Positions 1-5,289 of a DNA stretch of 5,311 nucleotides are shown one piece after another (positions within the stretch are counted from its first letter, which is position 1; each line of letters opens with the position of its first letter). Position numbers and translations under genes: made by a program. The DNA is from an uncultured Porphyromonadaceae bacterium (GTDB lineage: Bacteria; Bacteroidota; Bacteroidia; Bacteroidales; Muribaculaceae). The DNA is taken from positions 1 through 5,311 of the forward strand of contig CAMHDX010000092.1 of NCBI GenBank assembly GCA_946183895.1, read 5' to 3'. The notes beneath the pieces are model-generated. The model was not told the origin of the DNA. It saw only the letters and a program-made list of their open reading frames with translations, and did not search any database.

Positions 1-55
1 CATCTTCGAAGCTCTTGCATGGTCCTTAATACATAGTCGGGTCTTCGACCCGAAC

Positions 56-77
56 GACCTCTTCAAGGTCCGTTTTT
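56..77 (+). terminator. Possible weak rho-independent terminator
   Basis: A 5-bp perfect stem (GACCT 56-60, AGGTC 66-70) with a 5-base loop is followed two bases later by TTTTT (73-77) and then AATTTT. A second perfect 7-bp stem with a 3-base loop (37-43 with 47-53) lies just before it. The order of hairpin then T run fits a terminator for a gene entering from the left. The stem is short, and it would overlap the end of the open frame that stops at 77-79, so the call is tentative. Confidence 0.3.
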
Positions 78-106
78 AATTTTGACACACCCTCTAAGCT
101 CTAGTC

Positions 107-120
107 GCCCCTAACGGGGC
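107..120. repeat. Small GC-rich perfect hairpin
   Basis: GCCCC (107-111) and GGGGC (116-120) pair perfectly around a TAAC loop. No T run follows it, so it is not a standard terminator. It lies in the inverted-repeat-rich region upstream of the amylase promoter. Confidence 0.5.
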
Positions 121-145
121 TTGCTGTCGTCGCGAAGGTTCTCTA

Positions 146-186
146 CCGGCGCGCGTTCACTATGATTAATGGTGAATTCGCGCCGG
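146..186. repeat. Large imperfect inverted repeat (hairpin or cruciform)
   Basis: An outer perfect 8-bp arm (CCGGCGCG 146-153, CGCGCCGG 179-186) encloses a 2x2 internal loop (154-155 against 177-178). Inside it is a second stem, TTCACTAT (156-163) against ATGGTGAA (169-176), with one G-T wobble. A five-base GATTA loop (164-168) closes it. The whole element is 41 bases. A run of six T lies at 206-211, too far (about 20 bases) for a classic terminator. It could be a transcript-end structure for an upstream gene, a structured RNA piece, or an operator-like site before the promoter. The pairing is directly visible; the role is unknown. Confidence 0.6.
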
Positions 187-246
187 GCGGGTGGTGGTTT
201 AATGATTTTTTAACACTGCTCGAGGACAATGTAGCGAAATAATAGA

Positions 247-254
247 TAACTTTG
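247..254 (+). promoter_or_regulatory. Bacteroidota-type promoter -7 element (TAACTTTG)
   Basis: TAACTTTG matches the Bacteroidota primary-sigma -7 consensus TAnnTTTG at every defined base, and the following CAC is commonly seen with it. Transcription would start a few bases downstream, giving a leader of about 120 bases before the ATG at 381. I see no good TTTG or TTG -33 box at the usual spacing, so activation by a regulator is possible. A second match, TAATTTTG at 77-84, is much farther from the gene and may be chance. Confidence 0.6.
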
Positions 255-282
255 CACGATTTTAGGCTTTTATACCATTTGA

Positions 283-345
283 TCTAGACAATCTATATAA
301 TCTAGAACTTCTAGACAATCTAGACCATTGAGACAATTTGAGCAA
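283..345. repeat. Degenerate 9-bp tandem repeat array in the 5' leader, consensus TCTAGACAA
   Basis: Seven consecutive 9-base units begin at 283, 292, 301, 310, 319, 328 and 337. Units 1 and 4 are exact copies of TCTAGACAA, unit 5 differs at one base, units 2 and 6 at two, unit 3 at three, and unit 7 is the most decayed. Four units contain the palindrome TCTAGA (283, 301, 310, 319). A 13-base exact repeat, TCTAGACAATCTA, occurs at 283-295 and 310-322. TCTAGAACTTCTAGA (301-315) is a perfect 7+1+7 inverted repeat. In RNA, adjacent units could pair as 6-bp stems with 3-base loops. The array lies between the promoter and the start codon, so binding of a regulator or control of translation is possible but unproven. 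Confidence 0.75.
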
Positions 346-380
346 ATTCAAAACATTAACAAATAAACCTATTAACTACA
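346..380 (+). promoter_or_regulatory. A-rich translation initiation region without Shine-Dalgarno
   Basis: The 35 bases before the ATG are A-rich and poor in G (for example AACAAATAAACC at 359-370), with no AGGAGG-like element. Bacteroidota commonly start translation this way, relying on an unstructured A-rich leader. It supports the ATG at 381 as the true start, because a signal peptide follows immediately. Confidence 0.55.
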
Positions 381-449
381 ATGACAGCATTTAGACGAAT
401 CAAGACGGTAGTCTTGCTTGCAGCGCTGCTTCCGTTGACCGCCCTGGCT
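381..449 (+). other. Sec signal peptide (residues 1-23)
   Basis: A basic n-region (RRIK, residues 5-8) is followed by a hydrophobic core rich in Val, Leu and Ala (about 10-22) and an A-L-A motif before Gln24, a classic signal peptidase I site. There is no lipobox cysteine, so release into the periplasm followed by outer-membrane export is expected rather than lipid anchoring. Confidence 0.88.
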
Positions 450-3400
450 CAGGGCTGGCCGGCACAGTATGGCGGCGTCATGCTGCAGGGCTTCTTCTGG
501 AACAGCTACTACCCCTATGCCTCCGACGGCTCGCGTCGCACGACCAACGCCGACAAGACATTGTGTGTGATGAACTTTAGTAATGCCAGCAACCCCAAGT
601 GGTCATTCCCCTCAACTGCGTACACTAACGACATGGAGTGGGAAGTACCCATCACCACGTGGAGTGTGCTTGAGGCAAACGTAAACAACATCTCGCCCTA
701 CATCGACGTAATGTGGGTGCCGCAGAGTGGCGCCAACACCGCTCCGCAGGAGTACGTTGCCTATCCCGGCCAGCTGAACCCCGACTGTATGGGCTTTGTG
801 CCGGTCTACTGGTTTAACCACGGCAAGAAGGACAGCAACGGCCACTACTACACCGCCACTTGGCACGCACCCAAGCAGGACACTAACTCTAAGCAGTATT
901 GGGACCTTGAGGAGAGTGCCGAGGTGAAGTCCTACTTCGGCTCGGAGGACGAGTTGCGCAGCATGATTCGCGCCTATCAGAACGCCCCCGGTGGCGGCAC
1001 CAAGGTCATCATGGACGTCATCCTCAACCACAAGGGCGGCATCGACTATTGGTCGCAAGGCTGGTTTAACGGAATTAACGACGATAACACCAAGGCAAAC
1101 TTCTACCACTCCTACTACAAGTCAACGAGCTACAACTACCCGTGGGAGAAGAGCAACAATCCCGACCCTGCCTACACAACACAGGACGGCTATGACATCA
1201 CGTGGAGCAGCAAGGACATCTGCGGTGACGATGAGCTCTTCAGCGGTCCGCTCAAGAATTGGTTCAACCCTGCCGACAAGGGTGCTCCCGACACCGCCGA
1301 CAAAGGTGGCTGGGCACGCGACCTTGACCACACCAGCGCCCACGTGCAGTACAACATCAACCGCTACCTTGACTTCCTGCTCAACGACCTGGGCTACGAT
1401 GGCCTGCGCATTGACTACGTCAAGGGATTTACCGGTAACTATATGGGCAAGTTCCTCAACGAGGCGGGTCCGTCGTTCTCGGTTGGCGAGTGCTACGATG
1501 GCAGTGCCACCACCGTCGGCGACTGGGTGCGTAGCACCACGACCGCCGGCGCCATCCAGAGCGCGGCGTTCGACTTCCCGCTCAAGTTTGTCATCAACGG
1601 AGCTTTCAGCAAGCGCTTGGGCACTGATGGACAAACCCAGTGGCACAAGTGGATCTATCTGGGCAATGAGGGCATGATCAACGACTGGCAGTTAAAGCGC
1701 TACGCCGTAACCTTTGTCGACAACCACGACACCTTCAAGAATCTGCCTCACGACCAGCACCACCAAGGGCCCACCAGTGGCAATGGTGAGGACGGCGGCA
1801 AGTGGAGTTATGTGGACCACGGCGGCGCCAACGGCACCAGCGGCAACGACCGCCTGAACTTCATGGTGGAGGAGGCTAATGCTTACATCCTGTGTATGCC
1901 CGGCACCCCGTGCTTGTTCTACCCGCACTTTATGCATCCCGATTGGGGCGTAACCATCCGCAAGATGATTCGCGCTCGCCGCACTGCCGGCATCACCAAC
2001 ATGAGCGGCCTCTACAGTTATGGCACATGTAATGACGATGGTGGCGGTTGGCGCGTTGTCGGCGACAAGTACGAAATTATCTACCAGGTGGGCGAGAACG
2101 CCTGGGGCGATGTGCCCGCCGGCTACACCCAGATTTGGGACAACGAAGGCCGCGACTATGTGAGTGAGGACAGCAAATTACGCAAGAACAAGGTGCGCGT
2201 GCTCATCAGCAGCAGCATCACCTCCGCGGAATTCAACAACATCACCTACCATGGCGACGGCACCCTTGCCGATCAGTTGAAAGCCAACAACCTGAAGGAC
2301 AACGTGACCTACGGCTACGCCATCGTGGACAAGCCCAGCGGTACATATCAGAACAGCGTGACGGTCAACGTGCGACCCAACCGCAATGGTGTGGTGCTCG
2401 TCTACACTACCGACGGCTCTACGCCCACTGCCAGTAGCCGCCAGATCACCCAGGCTACCGACCTCACCTACACCAAAGACGTCACGCTCAAGGTTGGTGT
2501 CCTCACCGGCGAAAAAGTGGTGAACAGCACTGTGGAGAGCCGCAACTACTACATCAGCAGCAATGCCGTGAGCACCCTGCACGTCTACCTGCAAGCCACC
2601 ACCGACCACCTTGCTCTCAGGGCATGGGAAGGCGATAACCGAGATACCCCCACCCCCATTCAAGACTGGAAGAGTGCCTCCAACGGCATCGCTAAGGTGG
2701 AGATAGGCGGTCGCGAGTGGTACGACTTCCCAATCAATAGCACAAACTTCAACTTCTGCATCCGCTACGACAATGGCAGTGATAAGGATGACAACAACGA
2801 AATCACCAACATCGGCGGCGTGAAGGCGTGGGTTGAGAAAGACGAAAACGGCAACGATGTCAAAAAGAACCTCAACACTAAAGGCGTTGGCGACTACCTG
2901 GGTGTGACTCAGGATGTGTTCCTACACATTGAGGGTCAGACCTACACCGATGTCACCGCGTCGTACATCGCGATGGCTAACGACCCGTTAGTGAGCATTG
3001 ACAAGGCGAGCGGCACCTACGACGTGGGCACGCTCACCGTGAACCTCAATAGCAACAACAGCAAGTATCCGATTGTGTACACGACCAATGGCACTGCCCC
3101 CACCGCCAGCAGCACTCAGGCAACCCTGAGCAAGGTCTTGACACTGGGCACCGGCAGCCACACCATCCGCGCCGGCATCCTCAAGGACGGCCAGGTCATC
3201 AACACCGTCGCCCGCCGCTACACCGTCAACGCAGCACCCAACACCAACATTGACGTGTTTGTCCTAGTGGTAGATCCTGACGATTATGAACGCAGTTTGA
3301 CACCTTATATCCACTACTGGGGCAACACATCAACGGCCACATCGGAGCCTATTAAGATGACCGACATTAAGTTTATGGGCGGCAAGCCTTGGTTCCACAT

Positions 3401-5258
3401 TACTTTAGGTGCCGGTTGCTCCAACTTCCTTCTGGCCCAGGATGCTGCATATGAGCACAAAACTGGAGATATCACTGGTTTAACTCCTGGCCAATATTAC
3501 TACTTATACGATATCAAGGATAAGCAAGCAAAGGCAACAACCAAGAACACTACTGCTCGTACACTTTATCTTGGTGCTGATGATATGGCGCGAGTTCATG
3601 AATACGATAACGATGGAGATCACCCCGGATGGAATGGTTGCCACGTAACGGCAATGCCATCCGTTACAATTGGTGGTAATTCGTGGCGCTTCGTCAGCTA
3701 CGAGAAATCAAAATTCAGTTTTAAGCTGGTTGGCAAGAAATCTGGATGGAATGATTACAACAGTACCCCCGATGATTGGTACAAAGATTTGGAAGAGGAT
3801 AAATTTGTCTATTATCCTAAAGATGGAGACGTAGACACTTGGGCAAAGTGGGCCGATGCGACAGATGTCACAGAGAACTTCAGCAGTCAGATTCCTGCCG
3901 ACCAGTGGAGCGCCGAAACCGCAGCGGTCGATGTGTTACCGAGTTGCGCTACTTATGTGCCGGGGGCGCACTACATCTACTTCGAGAACGATGTGGACGG
4001 CGTGATCGCTCCGTTTGCCTATCCGTACACCGACAACGCGACCGGTGGTGCCACCGAGTTTGCCGGCTCTTGGCCGGGCGAGCAGCTCATCGAACCGGTG
4101 GGCACCGCGCCCAACGGCAACCCGATTTACCGCTTCACCATCGTTGACGACACGGCTCCTGCCAAGCTGATCTTCAACAACCTGGGCGGAAATTCTGAGG
4201 CTACTCCGGCTCAGTCGAATTCGTACACCTGGGTTGACGGCGGCTACTACAGCTACAACGGCGGCAGCCAGGGCACGGTGAGCGGCAGCGGCAGCGCCGA
4301 GACTGCGACCGAGATGTCGATGCGCGACATCATCGCCAACGGCACCAAGAACAGCAAGTACACCATCAGCAACAGCGTGACCTGCGTCAAGGCAAAGCAA
4401 GTGGACAATGTCTGGTACCTGTGGGTCAAGGACACCGACGCGGAGGGTTTCAACCGCTACGAGCCCACAAGTGACGCGATGCGCGCAAACGCACTCGCCA
4501 ACACCAAGGGCCACACCGTGGGCAGCTTTGGCGAAGTATACCACTACGACTTGCTCTACAAGGAAGAGAACGGCAACCTGGTGAACAACTTCGACCAGAG
4601 CAACTGGATGAAGATTAAGCTCACCGGCATGAGCATCAACCCGAGCGACTACGAGGGCAAAATCCTCGAGGGTAGCACCATCACCGGCACCTACACCGAC
4701 GTTAACAACCCGACGCTGGAGATGAATCTGCTCACGCCCATCACGGGTGGCAATGCCGAGGCGTACACTCCCAACAAGTACACCCCCGCCAACTTCATCA
4801 GCCATGATGGCGAATACGCCGACTGGTTCTTCATGCGCCCACGCGTGCAGGAGTATGCCGAGGTCTGGTATGCCAAGTGGGACGGCTCTAACTCTAAGTT
4901 CGTTATGCCGAACGAGGATGACGCGCCAGGTGAGCTCTATATTAAAGAAAACCTGAGTGGAGTTGCTCCTGAGAACGGCAAAACCTACAAGCTGGAAGGC
5001 TTCATTGAGAACAAGACCTCGAGTGCCGGTGCACCGCGCCGCGCTCCGAGCACTGGCGGCGGCTATAGCATCACTATCACTGCTGCCGACGGCGGTGTGC
5101 TCACCGCGGTTGACGACGTGAAGGTGGAGCGCCAGGCAGTGGGCGTGCGCTACGTGAACCTGCAGGGTGCGCAGTCCGCCAAGCCCTTCGACGGCATCAA
5201 CATCGTGGTGACGACCTATAGCGACGGCACCACCTCGACGACCAAGGTGCTGTACTGA
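381..5258 (+). CDS. Secreted multimodular GH13 alpha-amylase with starch-binding-like modules and T9SS-like tail
   Basis: This is a predicted extracellular alpha-amylase cutting alpha-1,4 links in starch or glycogen. The start is chosen because ATG 381 leads directly into a signal peptide (RRIK, then a hydrophobic core, probable cleavage ALA|QG after residue 23). GH13 conserved motifs are intact: DVILNH (212-217), GLRIDYVKG (341-349, nucleophile Asp345), VGE (368-370, acid/base Glu370) and FVDNHD (445-450, third acid Asp450). After a beta-rich domain C come two chitobiase-C-terminal-like modules, four carbohydrate-binding-like modules (A-D), an unassigned beta-rich region and a type A sorting-like tail. 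At 1625 residues it is about three times a plain GH13 amylase. No cysteine follows the cleavage site, so unlike SusG it is not a lipoprotein. The part encoding modules B and C is clearly poorer in GC. The amylase call is strong; exact linkage specificity is not visible. Confidence 0.93.
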   Translation: MTAFRRIKTVVLLAALLPLTALAQGWPAQYGGVMLQGFFWNSYYPYASDGSRRTTNADKTLCVMNFSNASNPKWSFPSTAYTNDMEWEVPITTWSVLEANVNNISPYIDVMWVPQSGANTAPQEYVAYPGQLNPDCMGFVPVYWFNHGKKDSNGHYYTATWHAPKQDTNSKQYWDLEESAEVKSYFGSEDELRSMIRAYQNAPGGGTKVIMDVILNHKGGIDYWSQGWFNGINDDNTKANFYHSYYKSTSYNYPWEKSNNPDPAYTTQDGYDITWSSKDICGDDELFSGPLKNWFNPADKGAPDTADKGGWARDLDHTSAHVQYNINRYLDFLLNDLGYDGLRIDYVKGFTGNYMGKFLNEAGPSFSVGECYDGSATTVGDWVRSTTTAGAIQSAAFDFPLKFVINGAFSKRLGTDGQTQWHKWIYLGNEGMINDWQLKRYAVTFVDNHDTFKNLPHDQHHQGPTSGNGEDGGKWSYVDHGGANGTSGNDRLNFMVEEANAYILCMPGTPCLFYPHFMHPDWGVTIRKMIRARRTAGITNMSGLYSYGTCNDDGGGWRVVGDKYEIIYQVGENAWGDVPAGYTQIWDNEGRDYVSEDSKLRKNKVRVLISSSITSAEFNNITYHGDGTLADQLKANNLKDNVTYGYAIVDKPSGTYQNSVTVNVRPNRNGVVLVYTTDGSTPTASSRQITQATDLTYTKDVTLKVGVLTGEKVVNSTVESRNYYISSNAVSTLHVYLQATTDHLALRAWEGDNRDTPTPIQDWKSASNGIAKVEIGGREWYDFPINSTNFNFCIRYDNGSDKDDNNEITNIGGVKAWVEKDENGNDVKKNLNTKGVGDYLGVTQDVFLHIEGQTYTDVTASYIAMANDPLVSIDKASGTYDVGTLTVNLNSNNSKYPIVYTTNGTAPTASSTQATLSKVLTLGTGSHTIRAGILKDGQVINTVARRYTVNAAPNTNIDVFVLVVDPDDYERSLTPYIHYWGNTSTATSEPIKMTDIKFMGGKPWFHITLGAGCSNFLLAQDAAYEHKTGDITGLTPGQYYYLYDIKDKQAKATTKNTTARTLYLGADDMARVHEYDNDGDHPGWNGCHVTAMPSVTIGGNSWRFVSYEKSKFSFKLVGKKSGWNDYNSTPDDWYKDLEEDKFVYYPKDGDVDTWAKWADATDVTENFSSQIPADQWSAETAAVDVLPSCATYVPGAHYIYFENDVDGVIAPFAYPYTDNATGGATEFAGSWPGEQLIEPVGTAPNGNPIYRFTIVDDTAPAKLIFNNLGGNSEATPAQSNSYTWVDGGYYSYNGGSQGTVSGSGSAETATEMSMRDIIANGTKNSKYTISNSVTCVKAKQVDNVWYLWVKDTDAEGFNRYEPTSDAMRANALANTKGHTVGSFGEVYHYDLLYKEENGNLVNNFDQSNWMKIKLTGMSINPSDYEGKILEGSTITGTYTDVNNPTLEMNLLTPITGGNAEAYTPNKYTPANFISHDGEYADWFFMRPRVQEYAEVWYAKWDGSNSKFVMPNEDDAPGELYIKENLSGVAPENGKTYKLEGFIENKTSSAGAPRRAPSTGGGYSITITAADGGVLTAVDDVKVERQAVGVRYVNLQGAQSAKPFDGINIVVTTYSDGTTSTTKVLY
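453..1985 (+). other. GH13 (beta/alpha)8 catalytic domain (about residues 25-535)
   Basis: The domain opens with GVMLQGFFWNSY (32-43), like the QGFxW beta-strand 1 motif of alpha-amylases. Region I is DVILNH (212-217). A segment like region V is DLDHTSAHVQ (314-323). Region II is GLRIDYVKG (341-349), region III VGE (368-370) and region IV FVDNHD (445-450). The catalytic triad is Asp345, Glu370 and Asp450. Region II ends in Lys-Gly rather than the Lys-His common in many bacterial and animal amylases. Together with the DLDH segment and SVGE, this recalls the plant and archaeal-type subfamilies (GH13_6 and GH13_7). The subfamily assignment is inference. Domain edges are approximate. Confidence 0.9.
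1986..2246 (+). other. Probable amylase domain C (about residues 536-622)
   Basis: Directly after the barrel comes a segment of alternating hydrophobic strands, including WRVVGDKYEIIYQVG (557-571), and KVRVLIS (604-610) near its end. GH13 enzymes normally carry a C-terminal beta-sandwich at this place. The position and strand pattern fit; I see no diagnostic motif of its own. Confidence 0.55.
2322..2555 (+). other. Chitobiase/beta-hexosaminidase C-terminal-like module 1 (about residues 648-725)
   Basis: The signature is KPSGTYQNSVTVNV (651-664), then VYTTDGSTPTASS (674-686) and a final strand of the VTLKVGVLTG type (701-710). This is the pattern of CHB_HEX_C-like immunoglobulin-fold modules that follow catalytic domains in many Bacteroidota secreted enzymes. 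It is a spacer or support module between the amylase core and binding module A, with no catalytic role expected. A second copy lies at 2988-3230. Confidence 0.75.
2571..2969 (+). other. Carbohydrate-binding-like module A (about residues 731-863)
   Basis: The module starts with STLHVYLQATTDHLALRAW (731-749) and contains IGGREW (775-780), FNF (790-792) and DVFLHIEG (845-852). The spacing Trp780 to Phe792 (12 residues) is repeated exactly in modules B and C, so the three are related. The pattern resembles starch-binding modules of the CBM26 kind found behind Bacteroidota amylases. The aromatic residues (Trp749, Trp763, Trp780) are candidates for glucan contact. It is longer than B and C because of an Asp/Asn-rich stretch around 797-830. 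The CBM family name is inferred. Confidence 0.55.
2988..3230 (+). other. Chitobiase/beta-hexosaminidase C-terminal-like module 2 (about residues 870-950)
   Basis: Its signature, KASGTYDVGTLTVNL (875-889) then IVYTTNGTAPTASSTQ (898-913) and HTIRAGILKDGQVI (927-940), repeats that of module 1 (SGTY and VYTTxGxxPTASS in both). This indicates an internal duplication of the module. It separates binding module A from B-D. Confidence 0.75.
3249..3521 (+). other. Carbohydrate-binding-like module B (about residues 957-1047)
   Basis: It contains an opening strand IDVFVLVVD (957-965), an aromatic cluster YIHYW (976-980), MGGKPW (999-1004), NF (1015-1016) and a YYYLYD close (1039-1044). Trp1004 to Phe1016 is 12 residues, as in A and C. 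It is encoded in the AT-richer block, with codons such as TTA, ACT and GGA that the flanking modules use less. Glucan binding is inferred from the relation to the other modules. Confidence 0.5.
3250..3870 (+). other. Low-GC block inside the coding sequence, covering modules B and C
   Basis: Counting by hand, 3301-3840 has 240 G or C in 540 bases (about 44%). By comparison, 3121-3240 has 79 of 120 (about 66%) and 4021-4140 has 79 of 120 (about 66%). Codon choice shifts with it: TTA, GAT, AAA, GGT and GGA become common, whereas the flanks favour GAC, AAG, GGC and CTG. The reading frame is continuous and the edges coincide roughly with module boundaries. The simplest reading is that two binding modules were acquired or replaced by recombination. 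Edges are uncertain by some tens of bases. Confidence 0.75.
3552..3860 (+). other. Carbohydrate-binding-like module C (about residues 1058-1160)
   Basis: It begins with ARTLYLGADDMARVHEYD (1059-1076) and contains PGW (1082-1084), IGGNSW (1097-1102), FSFKLVGKKSGW (1112-1123) and a Trp/Tyr-rich stretch, DDWYKDLEEDKFVYYP (1131-1146). Trp1102 to Phe1114 is 12 residues, as in A and B. The many Trp and Tyr residues fit a sugar-binding surface. Like module B it is encoded in the low-GC block. Confidence 0.5.
3966..4265 (+). other. Carbohydrate-binding-like module D, CBM26-like (about residues 1196-1295)
   Basis: The strand HYIYFEN (1197-1203) is followed by GSWPGEQL (1229-1236), GNPIYRFTI (1246-1254), AKLIFNN (1261-1267) and a close at DGGYYSYNGG (1286-1295). 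The WPG element followed by a YxF strand and a KxIFNN strand is typical of starch-binding modules of the CBM25/CBM26 type, making D the most recognisable of the four. A Gly/Ser-rich linker (about 1294-1305) follows. It is back in the GC-rich codon style of the main gene. Confidence 0.65.
4311..5015 (+). other. Unassigned beta-rich C-terminal region (about residues 1311-1545)
   Basis: It starts with MSMRDIIANGTKNSKYTIS (1312-1330) and the strand NVWYLWVKD (1343-1351). Later parts are WMKIKLTGM (1409-1417), GSTITGTYTD (1431-1440) and GKTYKLEGFIE (1533-1543). The opening (DIIANGT, YTIS, a W/Y strand) recalls OB-fold-like tail domains seen in secreted Bacteroidota proteins, but I cannot name the family. 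Ala/Pro/Arg (APRRAP, 1551-1556) and Gly-rich linker sequence follows and joins it to the secretion-type tail. No enzymatic motif is visible. Confidence 0.4.
5136..5255 (+). other. C-terminal T9SS type A sorting-like tail (about residues 1586-1625)
   Basis: The last 40 residues read V-x-x-R-Y-V-N-L-Q-G (1587-1596), then PFDGINIVV (1602-1610), YSDGT (1613-1617) and the basic/hydrophobic end TKVLY. Type A sorting domains of Bacteroidota share this order: a YNLQG-like strand, a GxxIV strand and a short Lys-containing end. It would direct the exported enzyme across the outer membrane. It departs from the commonest form (longer GINIVVTTYSDGT strand), so the route is inferred. Confidence 0.6.
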
Positions 5259-5268
5259 TACCCGCGCC

Positions 5269-5289
5269 GGTAGCGGCGCTGCCGCTACC
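5269..5289 (+). terminator. Strong 3' hairpin after the amylase gene, possible terminator
   Basis: GGTAGCGGC (5269-5277) and GCCGCTACC (5281-5289) form a perfect 9-bp stem with a GCT loop, 10 bases after the TGA stop at 5256-5258. GCG (5264-5266) could extend it with CGC (5291-5293) across a small internal loop. No T run appears in the remaining 22 bases, so it is either a terminator without a U tract or a 3'-end protecting structure. Its placement right after the stop suggests the gene is the last, or only, gene of its transcript. Confidence 0.55.

Larger units (their letters stand above)
1..246. other. Upstream region without a convincing gene, rich in inverted repeats
   Basis: No complete gene is visible here. 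Frame 2 on the + strand is open from the left edge to a TAA at 77-79. Its last codons (GTC TTC GAC CCG AAC GAC CTC TTC AAG) resemble the codon use of the main gene, so it could be the last 25 residues of an upstream gene, but I recognise no family in it. On the - strand an ATG at 20-18 runs off the left edge after six codons, which is too little to judge. The stretch contains perfect short inverted repeats at 37-53, 56-70 and 107-120 and a larger imperfect one at 146-186. This density suits either terminator or structured-RNA sequence, or a dispersed intergenic repeat. I cannot decide which from one window. Confidence 0.5.

Noticed and set aside
1..20. Possible start of a divergent - strand gene (ATG at 20-18)
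   Set aside because: Only six codons fit before the edge. The AAGGA-like sequence is too close to the ATG, and no -7 element is seen on that strand.
31..60. tRNA-like stem with a 7-base loop around 38-52
   Set aside because: Read on the - strand the loop contains GAA at the anticodon place, but the invariant U33 is missing. No matching acceptor, D or T arms are present, and on the + strand the loop does not fit TTCRANY.
2..79. Possible C-terminal end of an upstream + strand gene
   Set aside because: The frame is open for only 25 codons from the window edge and shows no recognised motif. The stretch is also full of inverted repeats. It is noted in the upstream region entry but not called as a gene.
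77..84. Second TAnnTTTG match (TAATTTTG) as an alternative promoter
   Set aside because: It is about 300 bases from the start codon, overlaps the T run of a possible terminator, and has no -33 box. A chance match in AT-rich sequence is likely.
283..345. CRISPR array
   Set aside because: The units are 9 bases long and directly adjacent, with no spacers, so this is a tandem repeat and not a CRISPR.
991..1677. Open frame of 228 codons on the + strand in another frame inside the catalytic domain
   Set aside because: It overlaps the conserved GH13 motifs in a different frame, and its translation is Ser/Thr/Arg-rich low-complexity sequence, a typical frame shadow.
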